A stretch of 12,304 bases of DNA from Clostridia bacterium (GTDB lineage: Bacteria; Bacillota; Clostridia; TANB77; CAG-508). A program made the position numbers and the translations under genes. The notes under the pieces were generated by a model, which did no database searches, was not told the origin of the DNA, and saw only the letters and a program-made list of their open reading frames with translations. Of this stretch, positions 6,970-12,304 are shown piece after piece; position 1 is the stretch's first letter; the number at the start of each line of letters is the position of its first letter. The stretch spans positions 1 through 12,304 of the forward strand of contig CAADYC010000035.1 of the NCBI GenBank assembly GCA_900753165.1, given 5' to 3'.

Positions 6970-7742
6970 TTGTTACCTCCATCAAGAAAAGTAGATATAA
7001 TTTTATTTACATATGCAGTTCTCTCTAAAAAAACATAATGAGTGCAATTTTTTACTCTTATTAATCCAGCATCTGGTATAAGTTTTTCCATAAGCTCTCC
7101 ATCAGATATAGGAGTTGCTGTATCATTAGATCCCCATATTAATAGAGTAGGCACATTTATATTTGGTAAAAGGTCTCGTAAATCATAATTAATTAGTTGT
7201 ACTAAAGTTTCTTTCATTATTGGACTTGCATTTTTGTAATCTTCAGAACCAAAGCTATTTTTTAATTTTACAATTAAATTTGGAAAAACTTTTTTTATAG
7301 GTTTTAATTCCAAAACGTTTTTACCAATTTTAGATAAGTTTATTTTTAAATTTTGAGAAAAAGTTTTTTCATGGACTATTCCGGCACTCCCAATTAAAAT
7401 TATTTTATTTACTTTAAAACTTAAATTATTTTCATTCATAAGTTTTATGATAATTCTTCCACCATTAGAATGGCCTATTAAAGATAGTTCATTTATATTT
7501 TGACTTTTTATAAAATCAATAACAAATGTTACATAGTCATCCAAACTCCAGCTAGTAGTAGGCTCTTCAGATTCTCCAAATCCGGGCATATCTAAACAAT
7601 AAACAGTGTGAGATGTAGAAAGAAAATTGATAATTGGCATATAAGTATTAATAGTTGTACCCCAGCCAGGAAGAATCAAAACAGATTTTCCAGTTCCTTT
7701 TTTTATGTAGTTTATAGTTAAGTCATTTATAGTAGTTTTTAT
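6966..7742 (-). CDS. Alpha/beta-fold serine hydrolase, first gene of the MurF-Ddl operon
   Basis: 258 residues if read from the ATA at 7742. The fold signature is complete: oxyanion strand LPGWG (24-28), DMPGFGES (51-58), nucleophile elbow GHSNGG with Ser92, Asp207 in WGSNDTATP, and His235 in NCTHYVFLERT, with a lid-like helical insert between about 105 and 170. There is no signal peptide, so it is cytoplasmic. The substrate is unknown; esterases, amidases and proline-type aminopeptidases share this fold. The start is problematic. The only ribosome binding site, AAGAAGGTGAT (7757-7747), points to ATA 7742 (8-nt spacer) or ATT 7745. In-frame standard starts are GTG 7808, which lies upstream of the predicted promoter and has no ribosome binding site, and GTG 7751, which lies inside the ribosome binding site. 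The next in-frame ATG would delete the oxyanion strand. It is coupled to the MurF-like gene by an ATGA overlap, suggesting a joint role in wall-precursor metabolism. Confidence 0.85.
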   Translation of the reverse strand: MKTTINDLTINYIKKGTGKSVLILPGWGTTINTYMPIINFLSTSHTVYCLDMPGFGESEEPTTSWSLDDYVTFVIDFIKSQNINELSLIGHSNGGRIIIKLMNENNLSFKVNKIILIGSAGIVHEKTFSQNLKINLSKIGKNVLELKPIKKVFPNLIVKLKNSFGSEDYKNASPIMKETLVQLINYDLRDLLPNINVPTLLIWGSNDTATPISDGELMEKLIPDAGLIRVKNCTHYVFLERTAYVNKIISTFLDGGNK

Positions 7743-7757
7743 AATAATCACCTTCTT
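7742..7757 (-). promoter_or_regulatory. Ribosome binding site aimed at a non-standard ATA/ATT start
   Basis: AAGAAGGTGAT on the minus strand (7757-7747) is a strong match to the 16S tail, and 8 nt after its AGG comes ATA-AAA-ACT. A single ATG-to-ATA difference would explain the pattern. ATT at 7745, 5 nt after the AGG, is the alternative. No ATG, GTG or TTG in frame sits at a usable distance. Confidence 0.6.
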
Positions 7758-7774
7758 AAAATTTTTTCTATAAC

Positions 7775-7803
7775 ATTTTATATTGTTATTATATAAAAAA
7801 CAA
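7775..7803 (-). promoter_or_regulatory. Candidate promoter of the hydrolase-MurF-ddl operon
   Basis: On the minus strand, TTGTTT (7803-7798), 17 nt, then TAAAAT (7780-7775). The start would fall near 7768, leaving about 26 nt before the ATA codon. The -35 is only a moderate match. An overlapping TATAAT (7793-7788) exists but lacks a good -35 at 17 nt. Confidence 0.5.
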
Positions 7804-7811
7804 CTCACACA

Positions 7812-7850
7812 AATTCACAACAAAAGCCAAAATCCACGAATAATTCACAA
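7812..7850. repeat. Direct repeat AATTCACAA, two copies exactly 30 bp apart
   Basis: AATTCACAA occurs at 7812-7820 and 7842-7850 between the divergent promoters, three helical turns apart and in the same orientation. The right copy ends 5 bp before the -35 box at 7856 and the left copy lies about 9 bp upstream of the minus-strand -35. This is a placement suited to a shared regulator, though a chance match in AT-rich DNA is possible. Confidence 0.4.
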
Positions 7851-7855
7851 AAAAT

Positions 7856-7884
7856 TTGACTATAAACAGTTTTGGGAGTATAAT
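7856..7884 (+). promoter_or_regulatory. Promoter for the Sel1-repeat gene
   Basis: TTGACT (7856-7861), exactly 17 nt, then TATAAT (7879-7884). Transcription would begin near 7890, so the leader is only about 14 nt and consists almost wholly of the ribosome binding site GGGGAGG (7890-7896). It also rules out the upstream TTG at 7856 as a translation start. Confidence 0.85.
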
Positions 7885-7903
7885 TATCAGGGGAGGAAAT
7901 TAT

Positions 7904-9298
7904 ATGTTACAAAAAAAATTTATAAGATTAAACACAAACGATAATTATCTTTCTTTTGGAAATGTATTTAGAATCATAAAAGAAGAGACAAATTCTAATA
8001 ATATGTTCTTACAAGCTGATTTATTTGCAATAATATTTAATACATATAATATTGCAGATAGTACAGTCAATAATTATTGCACAGGACTTAGGGCAATAAA
8101 TTCTAAATATAAAAATTATTTTAAAGAAATAAAAAACAAATTTGAAAAAGATAAAAATATTTTAATTATAACTATTGGAAAAATATTAGAACTAATTGAA
8201 GGCAAAGAAATTGATGTCGATAATATTACTATTAAGCAAATAAATGAAAATTTTAAATTAAAACACATATGTAATAGATTATATAATATAAGTAAAAATG
8301 ATTCAGATGTAAGCATAATATTATCAAACGAATTATATAAAAACTTAGAAGAAAATAATTTATATGATTTTATGGCTCAAGTGTTATTTTATGTTATATT
8401 AGATAAAAAACAACCAATATATATAAATGAACAGCTAAATGATATAATTGAAAAAAGTATATATGATACAAATATATCTTTTAATGATATTCAAGATTTT
8501 ATTAAAATTCAATTAAATTCAGGTATTTTATCAATAAGAGGTATTAAAGAATTAGCCAAAAAGAATAATCCTTTTGCTTGCTTTGAAATCGCATCTATGG
8601 AATTTTATGGAATAATTACAGGAAAAGCAAGGTATGAAGAAGCATATAAATATTATAAAATTGCAGCTGAACATAATCATCCAGTAGCTAATTGGGCGAT
8701 AGGGTATTTATATTATGAAGGATATATTGGAAATAAATCAAAAAGAGATTTATATTTAGCTTTCAAATATTTTAATAAAGCAAGAAAGCTAAAATGTTCT
8801 AATGCTTTCAATAGTTTTGGATTGATTATATTAAATGGCAATATGCCACATATAAAGAAAAATAAGGATAAAGCTATAGAGATGTTTGAAAAGGCTAAAT
8901 CTTTGGGAAATATTTATGCTTATAATAATTTAGGAAAAATATTTGAAGAAGAAAAAAATTATAAAAAAGCATATGAGTATTATCTTGTTTCAGCAAATTT
9001 AGGTGAGAGCTGGGCTGCAAATAAAATAGGAGATTTTTTCAGAAAAGGTATTGTTGGTACAAAAGATTTAAAAAAGGCATTTGATTATTATACTATTTCA
9101 AGTGAAAGTCCTAAATTTATTTTATATCCTTGGTCTAAATATAATTTGGCAAAATATTTTTATGAAAATGGAAATTTAGAAATTGGCGTAAAACAAGATA
9201 TTAATAAGGCTATTGAATTATTAGAGGATATTTCTGATGAATTAAATGAGGCTAATAAAGAATTGATGAAATTAAAAAAATTAACAATTGAAAATTAG
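7904..9298 (+). CDS. Sel1-like repeat protein with unassigned N-terminal domain
   Basis: 464 residues from the ATG at 7904, which has GGGGAGG 7 nt upstream. The C-terminal half is a row of about six Sel1-like (TPR-related) helical repeats at roughly 222-257, 260-296, 299-335, 337-365, 370-402 and 412-442. Typical pieces are EEAYKYYKIAAEHNHPVANWAIGYLYYEG (in parts), KAIEMFEKAKSLGN and KKAYEYYLVSANLGE. Sel1 repeats usually scaffold protein-protein contacts. The first ~215 residues are predicted mostly helical and match no domain I know. A segment around 45-70 (FNTYNIADSTVNNY) has a helix-turn-helix feel, but I cannot confirm it. No signal peptide or membrane segment is visible, so it is cytoplasmic. 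It is monocistronic, divergent from the wall-precursor operon across a gap that may be co-regulated, and ends at a strong terminator. Its base composition is extremely AT-rich (5 G/C in bases 8101-8160). Confidence 0.88.
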   Translation: MLQKKFIRLNTNDNYLSFGNVFRIIKEETNSNNMFLQADLFAIIFNTYNIADSTVNNYCTGLRAINSKYKNYFKEIKNKFEKDKNILIITIGKILELIEGKEIDVDNITIKQINENFKLKHICNRLYNISKNDSDVSIILSNELYKNLEENNLYDFMAQVLFYVILDKKQPIYINEQLNDIIEKSIYDTNISFNDIQDFIKIQLNSGILSIRGIKELAKKNNPFACFEIASMEFYGIITGKARYEEAYKYYKIAAEHNHPVANWAIGYLYYEGYIGNKSKRDLYLAFKYFNKARKLKCSNAFNSFGLIILNGNMPHIKKNKDKAIEMFEKAKSLGNIYAYNNLGKIFEEEKNYKKAYEYYLVSANLGESWAANKIGDFFRKGIVGTKDLKKAFDYYTISSESPKFILYPWSKYNLAKYFYENGNLEIGVKQDINKAIELLEDISDELNEANKELMKLKKLTIEN

Positions 9299-9344
9299 AA
9301 TAAAAGTGTTTGTTAATGATATTGGAGAACTTTACTATAATAAA

Positions 9345-9381
9345 AAAAGTGTGCTACAAAATAAATTTATAGCACACTTTT
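9345..9381 (+). terminator. Rho-independent terminator after the Sel1-repeat gene
   Basis: AAAAGTGTGCTA (9345-9356) pairs perfectly with TAGCACACTTTT (9370-9381), a 12-bp stem with a 13-nt loop, ending in Ts. It lies 46 bp after the stop codon. The rest of 9299-9520 holds only the next gene's promoter and ribosome binding site. Confidence 0.85.
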
Positions 9382-9447
9382 ACAGTGTCATTTTAAAATA
9401 TCTTATTGAAAAAAATATAGATTATAAATTTACATGAAATTTTATAT

Positions 9448-9482
9448 GAAGTATAGAATTTTTTTGTATTTTACTGTATAAT
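9448..9482 (+). promoter_or_regulatory. Promoter of the MFS gene, copy A of a shared 35-nt block
   Basis: TATAAT at 9477-9482. The hexamer 17 nt upstream (TAGAAT) is a poor -35, but the whole block starting GAAGTATAG at 9448 matches the block at 11433-11467 at 30 of 35 positions with no gaps. It includes GTA at block positions 19-21 and a T-run in the spacer. Confidence 0.65.
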
Positions 9483-9520
9483 AATATCATAATTTATTTT
9501 AATTATACAAGGAGTAAATA

Positions 9521-10714
9521 ATGGATAAGAAAATAGGAAAAGATGCAAAGTTATTGATTGCTAGTGATTTAATTTATACACTTACGGCTGTATTTATAGA
9601 AACTTTTTTAGTAGCATATTTTTTAAAGGTAACAAATGAAAATATAACTACTATTTCAGTATATTATATAATAATATATACCTTACTTAGTATAGGCAAT
9701 ATATTTATTGGAAAAATAATCAAAAAAATGCCAACAAAAAGCAAACATATAATGTCATTTGGTATTGTAACGAGAGCACTATTTATACTTTTTATTGTTT
9801 TACTATCTGATAAAATAGCTACTAATTACATTTTGATTGCAGTAATATATGCTTTTTCAGAAATATTATATTGGTGTGCTCATGAATTAATATATATAGA
9901 TGTAACAAACAATAGTAATAGAAAGAAATATATGTCTGTAAAAAAAATATTAAGTAAAATTATAAATATAATATCTCCTATTATTTTAGGGACATCAATT
10001 GAATTATATTCATTTACTAAAATAGCAATATATGTTTTTATATTATCTGTTGTCCAAATAATAATAACTTTGTTTATTAAAACAGATATAAAAAATGAGG
10101 CAAAACAAAAATATGATTTCAAAAAATTTATAGAATATATTAAGAATAATAAACTTCAAAAAATTAAAAAATATAGCTTATCAGGTATAGCTTATGGCAT
10201 TGTAGAAAGTTCAATTAGTACGTTAATAATTATTATAACTATTATGACATTTAAAACATCTTTAAATTTAGGAATCTTGACTACAATTTTTTCTATATGT
10301 TCTATGTTATCTTTAATGTTATATAATAAATTTTATAATAAGGACAATGCTAAATTTATATTATCATTATGTTCTATTATTGTAGTGTGTGGAGTTATTG
10401 GATTATTAATAAATATTAGTAAAACAAGTTTAATAATTTATAATTTTTGCTATACAATCACATTTTGTATTTTTGATGTTGTTTATAATACCAGAAAAGG
10501 TGATTTAGTAAAAGAATGTGGAATAGAAAAATATAGGGAAGAATATATCGGATATACTTCAATTTCAATTGGATTAGGAAGAATAATTGGATACATATTA
10601 ATGTTAATTGTATCTTTTACAAGTAATATTATTTACTTTAAAATATTACTTGCTATTGTTACTTTATTTGCGCCTACATATTGTTATTTAATTACAAAAT
10701 CGTTAAAAGGCTAA
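9521..10714 (+). CDS. MFS-type multi-pass membrane transporter
   Basis: 397 residues with about twelve hydrophobic segments in two halves. The halves are split by a charged cytoplasmic stretch near 187-218 (KTDIKNEAKQKYDFKK and following), the layout of the major facilitator superfamily. Recognisable positions include the basic loop GKIIKKMPTKSKH (64-76) between helices 2 and 3, and HELIYIDVTN followed by NRKKYMS (121-138) after helix 4. There is no signal peptide beyond the first helix. The substrate cannot be read from the sequence; drug efflux or metabolite export are the usual guesses. The ATG is fixed by AAGGAG with a 6-nt spacer. It is monocistronic, with its own promoter (copy A of the shared 35-nt block) and a strong terminator, convergent with the hypothetical gene at 10802-11182. 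The gene is complete and very AT-rich. Confidence 0.85.
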   Translation: MDKKIGKDAKLLIASDLIYTLTAVFIETFLVAYFLKVTNENITTISVYYIIIYTLLSIGNIFIGKIIKKMPTKSKHIMSFGIVTRALFILFIVLLSDKIATNYILIAVIYAFSEILYWCAHELIYIDVTNNSNRKKYMSVKKILSKIINIISPIILGTSIELYSFTKIAIYVFILSVVQIIITLFIKTDIKNEAKQKYDFKKFIEYIKNNKLQKIKKYSLSGIAYGIVESSISTLIIIITIMTFKTSLNLGILTTIFSICSMLSLMLYNKFYNKDNAKFILSLCSIIVVCGVIGLLINISKTSLIIYNFCYTITFCIFDVVYNTRKGDLVKECGIEKYREEYIGYTSISIGLGRIIGYILMLIVSFTSNIIYFKILLAIVTLFAPTYCYLITKSLKG

Positions 10715-10744
10715 AATAATAATTTTACAATATGCTAAGTAAAA

Positions 10745-10803
10745 AATTAAAAAATTCAACCCCCTGTTACTCAAAAAGTAGCAGAGGGTTGAATTTTTTA
10801 ATT
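10745..10803. terminator. Long bidirectional terminator between the MFS gene and the convergent hypothetical gene
   Basis: The outer stem is 18 bp (10745-10762 with 10786-10803; AATTCAACCC against GGGTTGAATT in the middle). Next comes one C-A mismatch, then an 8-bp inner stem (CTGTTACT with AGTAGCAG, one G-T pair) around the loop CAAAA. A-runs and T-runs flank it on both strands. The outer arm overlaps two bases of the minus-strand stop codon (10804-10802). Confidence 0.92.
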
Positions 10804-11182
10804 AATACACCTTCAAAGATGTAATCACAAGGTTGAGCTCTGCAAAGGTTTTCTTGACATATTTGTCAGTTGTATCAATCCAGGCATCTTCGCCTAAATT
10901 TCCAATTGCCAGAACACGACCGTCTTTTTCGAAAATAACAGCAACTTTATCGCCATCATAAATATGTGCTTTTTTGAAATTTTCTTTAAGCTCATTGCAG
11001 AAAATTTCACTTTCTTCTATAGTGTTTCCAACTTTAATACAGGAAAGATTGGTAAAAAGTAAAGTAGAATTATCTTCGAACATAATATCCCAAGCATAAT
11101 AACACTTAGATTCAAAGTAATACGGTGGATCTTCTAAGCCTTTAATCCGAGCTGTTGCAATGTTGATTTTCTGAAATTTCAT
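10802..11182 (-). CDS. Small hypothetical protein
   Basis: 126 residues, not recognised. The start is the ATG at 11182, because GGAGG (11194-11190) sits 7 nt upstream; a TTG at 11200 would lie before the ribosome binding site. No signal or membrane segment is visible. The sequence reads as alternating beta strands with one helix: IATARIKGLEDPPYYF, then CYYAWDIMFEDNSTLLFT, a helix ESEIFCNELKENFKKA (about 72-87), and KVAVIFEKDGRVLAIG (about 95-110). This suggests a compact soluble domain, possibly two related beta units. It has its own extended -10 promoter and an 83-nt leader with a dyad near the transcript start, and it ends at the terminator it shares with the MFS gene. By hand count about 34% of bases 10801-11160 are G or C, richer than its neighbours. 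Complete; function unknown. Confidence 0.8.
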   Translation of the reverse strand: MKFQKINIATARIKGLEDPPYYFESKCYYAWDIMFEDNSTLLFTNLSCIKVGNTIEESEIFCNELKENFKKAHIYDGDKVAVIFEKDGRVLAIGNLGEDAWIDTTDKYVKKTFAELNLVITSLKVY

Positions 11183-11241
11183 ATTAATTCCTCCTAACAA
11201 TTGTTTTATGAGAATTTAACAACTTGCTATTCTTTTTATAG

Positions 11242-11257
11242 TTCGTATAGCTACGAA
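11242..11257. repeat. Dyad TTCGTA-N4-TACGAA in the leader of the 10802-11182 gene
   Basis: TTCGTATAGCTACGAA has perfect 6-bp arms around 4 nt. It falls about 8-24 nt after the predicted minus-strand transcript start (near 11265). It is a candidate operator or 5' stabilising hairpin. It shares its left half with the left arm of the larger inverted repeat. Confidence 0.6.
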
Positions 11258-11271
11258 TAATTACAATTATT

Positions 11272-11300
11272 ATTTTATCACAATTTACATAATTTTTCAA
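11272..11300 (-). promoter_or_regulatory. Promoter for the 10802-11182 hypothetical gene
   Basis: On the minus strand, TTGAAA (11300-11295), a 17-nt spacer and TAAAAT (11277-11272), with TGA directly before the -10 (extended -10). The predicted start near 11265 gives a leader of about 83 nt. Confidence 0.75.
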
Positions 11301-11432
11301 CAAGTTAGGTTTTTATATAAATATTTTTAAGTAGTGCTAAGAAAATTTATTATGGAGCGGTTAAGTAACAGCTTACGAACTATAACACTCTCTTTCTAAA
11401 ACATTATATAGTAATTCCCATATTTTTTCAAG

Positions 11433-11467
11433 GAAGTATAGGAATTTTTTGTAATTTATAGTATAAT
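11433..11467 (+). promoter_or_regulatory. Promoter of the 2H phosphoesterase-MFS operon, copy B of the shared block
   Basis: TATAAT at 11462-11467, with GAAGTATAG at 11433-11441 and a T-run between. The block is the same length as copy A at 9448-9482 and identical at 30 of 35 positions. The downstream leaders are also alike (TTAATTTTACAGGAG here, TTAATTATACAAGGAG there). Confidence 0.65.
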
Positions 11468-11497
11468 TTTGTTAGTTAATTTTACAGGAGGTATTTT

Positions 11498-11998
11498 ATG
11501 TACGATTATGTATTACAATATGGATTTGATACTGAATCTAAATATTATATTCAAAGTATTAAAGATTATTTAAAAAATAATAGGATTATAGATAGAGAAA
11601 GAAATTGGTTGCCACATATAACTATTGATTTATATAATTGTAAAAATGAAAAAGAATTTATTGATAAATTAGATGTAATAGTAGAAAAAATTAGCGCTTT
11701 TAATATAGAATTTAAAAATTTGAATACTTGTAATAATGAAACATTATATATTGAACCATATAATAAAGAAATTTTAATGGAATTAAAACAATATTTTAAT
11801 ACAGAATTAAATAATTATATGTTAGAAAAAAGAAGAAAAAGAAAATATATACCTCACGCTACACTTTGTACAAGCGATACATTGGATAAATCTATTCAGT
11901 TAGCAAACCAAAAATTTAATCCATTTATATCAACGATAAAATATATATGGGTTTATAACAGAGATATGCAATTAATAAAGGAATATAATTTAAAATAA
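11498..11998 (+). CDS. 2H phosphoesterase, 2'-5' RNA ligase family protein
   Basis: 166 residues, soluble. It carries the two HxT motifs that define the 2H phosphoesterase superfamily: His40-Ile-Thr42 in LPHITIDL and His120-Ala-Thr122 in YIPHATLCTS, each in a predicted beta strand, 80 residues apart as expected for the two-lobed fold. Members act on 2'-5' or cyclic phosphodiester bonds in RNA or small nucleotides. The bacterial 'RNA ligase' name is historical and the natural substrate here is unknown. The basic patch KRRKRK (111-116) just before the second motif could bind RNA. The ATG has AGGAGGT with a 6-nt spacer. It is the first gene of an operon, with an MFS transporter gene 24 bp downstream. 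Complete. Confidence 0.88.
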   Translation: MYDYVLQYGFDTESKYYIQSIKDYLKNNRIIDRERNWLPHITIDLYNCKNEKEFIDKLDVIVEKISAFNIEFKNLNTCNNETLYIEPYNKEILMELKQYFNTELNNYMLEKRRKRKYIPHATLCTSDTLDKSIQLANQKFNPFISTIKYIWVYNRDMQLIKEYNLK

Positions 11999-12022
11999 TA
12001 AGGAATATCAAAGGAGTAATAA

Positions 12023-12304
12023 ATGAGTAAGATATGGAAAAAAACAGAAAATAAAATATTAATTATACTATTATTATTTAGTATATCAATTGGATTATGG
12101 AATAATTTTAGACAATTATGGATGCAAGATAATGGACTTGACCCAACACAAATAAGTAGAATTTTAAGTTTTGGAACATTATCCTGTGTAATTGGTATAT
12201 TAATTTTTTCAAAATATATAAAATTAAATAAGATAAAAAATTTTATAACAATTGCTTTACTAATTAAAATAATAAATTTAGTTATATTATTTTTTATAAA
12301 TAAT
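12023..12304 (+). CDS. MFS-type transporter, N-terminal fragment cut by window edge
   Basis: 94 residues visible, open to the right edge. The start is the ATG at 12023, with AAGGAG (12011-12016) six bases upstream and 24 bp after the phosphoesterase stop, so it is co-transcribed with it. After a basic start (MSKIWKKTENK), hydrophobic segments lie at about 11-27, 46-64 and 72-92. WNNFRQLWMQDNGLDPTQIS (26-45) sits in the first extracellular loop and SKYIKLNKIK (63-72) is the basic loop between helices 2 and 3. This is the opening of a major facilitator-type carrier. Its N-terminus does not resemble that of the MFS protein at 9521-10714, so it is a different subfamily. The substrate is unknown; pairing with an RNA/nucleotide 2H enzyme is suggestive but not diagnostic. 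Confidence 0.75.
   Translation, partial: MSKIWKKTENKILIILLLFSISIGLWNNFRQLWMQDNGLDPTQISRILSFGTLSCVIGILIFSKYIKLNKIKNFITIALLIKIINLVILFFINN

Larger units (their letters stand above)
11236..11385. repeat. Imperfect inverted repeat, arms about 118 bp apart
   Basis: The left arm TTATAGTTCGTATAGCT (11236-11252) matches the reverse complement of the right arm AGCTTACGAACTATAA (11370-11385). Twelve bases are perfect, then AGCT matches after a one-base gap. There is no transposase and no clear target-site duplication outside the arms. Confidence 0.6.
11183..11497. other. 315-bp divergent intergenic region
   Basis: No open frame of note. It holds the two divergent promoters (11300-11272 on the minus strand, 11433-11467 on the plus strand), the dyad at 11242-11257, the inverted repeat ending at 11236 and 11385, and the ribosome binding sites at both ends. 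The stretch 11301-11369, between the minus promoter and the right repeat arm, is not explained. I recognise no known RNA family in it. Confidence 0.7.

Noticed and set aside
7856..7903. TTG at 7856 as start of the Sel1-repeat protein
   Set aside because: It coincides with the -35 box of a consensus promoter, so it would not be transcribed; the ATG at 7904 has a clear ribosome binding site.
11183..11200. TTG at 11200 as start of the small hypothetical gene
   Set aside because: It lies upstream of the ribosome binding site GGAGG that serves the ATG at 11182.
11301..11369. Known small RNA or riboswitch in the 11.2-11.5 kb gap
   Set aside because: Short complementary pieces exist, but no family consensus or terminator-like end is recognisable.
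11236..11385. Insertion sequence or complete mobile element
   Set aside because: Only ~150 bp between the arms, no transposase frame, no clear target duplication, and the arms sit beside functional-looking promoters.

Overview
The window is very AT-rich DNA with the standard genetic code (TAA, TAG and TGA all act as stops, and Trp is TGG). It has strong AGGAGG-type ribosome binding sites and consensus sigma-A-like promoters. It carries a clostridial (eukaryote-like, type 2) isoleucyl-tRNA synthetase, a CmpB-like membrane protein, and MurF/Ddl wall-precursor enzymes. This points to a low-GC Gram-positive, most likely an uncultured gut-type member of the Clostridia. That placement is inferred from gene style and not from a marker phylogeny. 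No rRNA, tRNA, CRISPR array, insertion sequence or phage gene is recognisable.

Layout from left to right. (1) The 3' nine-tenths of ileS (+), entering from the left edge. (2) A small hypothetical gene (-) convergent with ileS, sharing a perfect 16-bp bidirectional terminator. (3) A CmpB/PF06541-like five-helix membrane protein gene (+). (4) A three-gene minus-strand operon: alpha/beta hydrolase, then a membrane-anchored MurF-like ligase, then a D-Ala-D-Ala ligase. The first two genes are ATGA-coupled and the last two are 16 bp apart. (5) Divergent from it, a Sel1-repeat protein with an unassigned N-terminal half (+). (6) An MFS-type transporter gene (+). (7) A second small hypothetical gene (-) convergent with it. 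(8) A two-gene plus-strand operon: a 2H phosphoesterase (2'-5' RNA ligase family) and the start of another MFS transporter, cut by the right edge.

The most interesting unit is the hydrolase-MurF-Ddl operon. Ddl makes D-Ala-D-Ala and MurF-type ligases add it to UDP-MurNAc-tripeptide. Here the MurF homologue has about 140 residues of membrane helices where the soluble substrate-binding domain should be. The Ddl has an extra loop segment near its active-site Lys-Tyr pair and a Gly/Lys-rich tail. The hydrolase appears to start at a non-standard ATA (or ATT) codon. Together they look like a dedicated membrane-associated wall-precursor module and not merely housekeeping copies.

Regulatory architecture is unusually readable. 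All three convergent gene junctions carry long hairpins that can terminate both strands, and two of these run into the stop codon of the minus-strand gene. The two small hypothetical genes share a plan: an extended -10 promoter, a dyad within about 25 nt of the predicted transcript start, and an 80-100 nt leader. The two transporter-containing units at 9.5 kb and 11.5 kb share a 35-nt promoter block with 30 identical positions. The 315-bp gap at 11183-11497 contains an imperfect inverted repeat, with TTCGTA motifs next to both divergent promoters.
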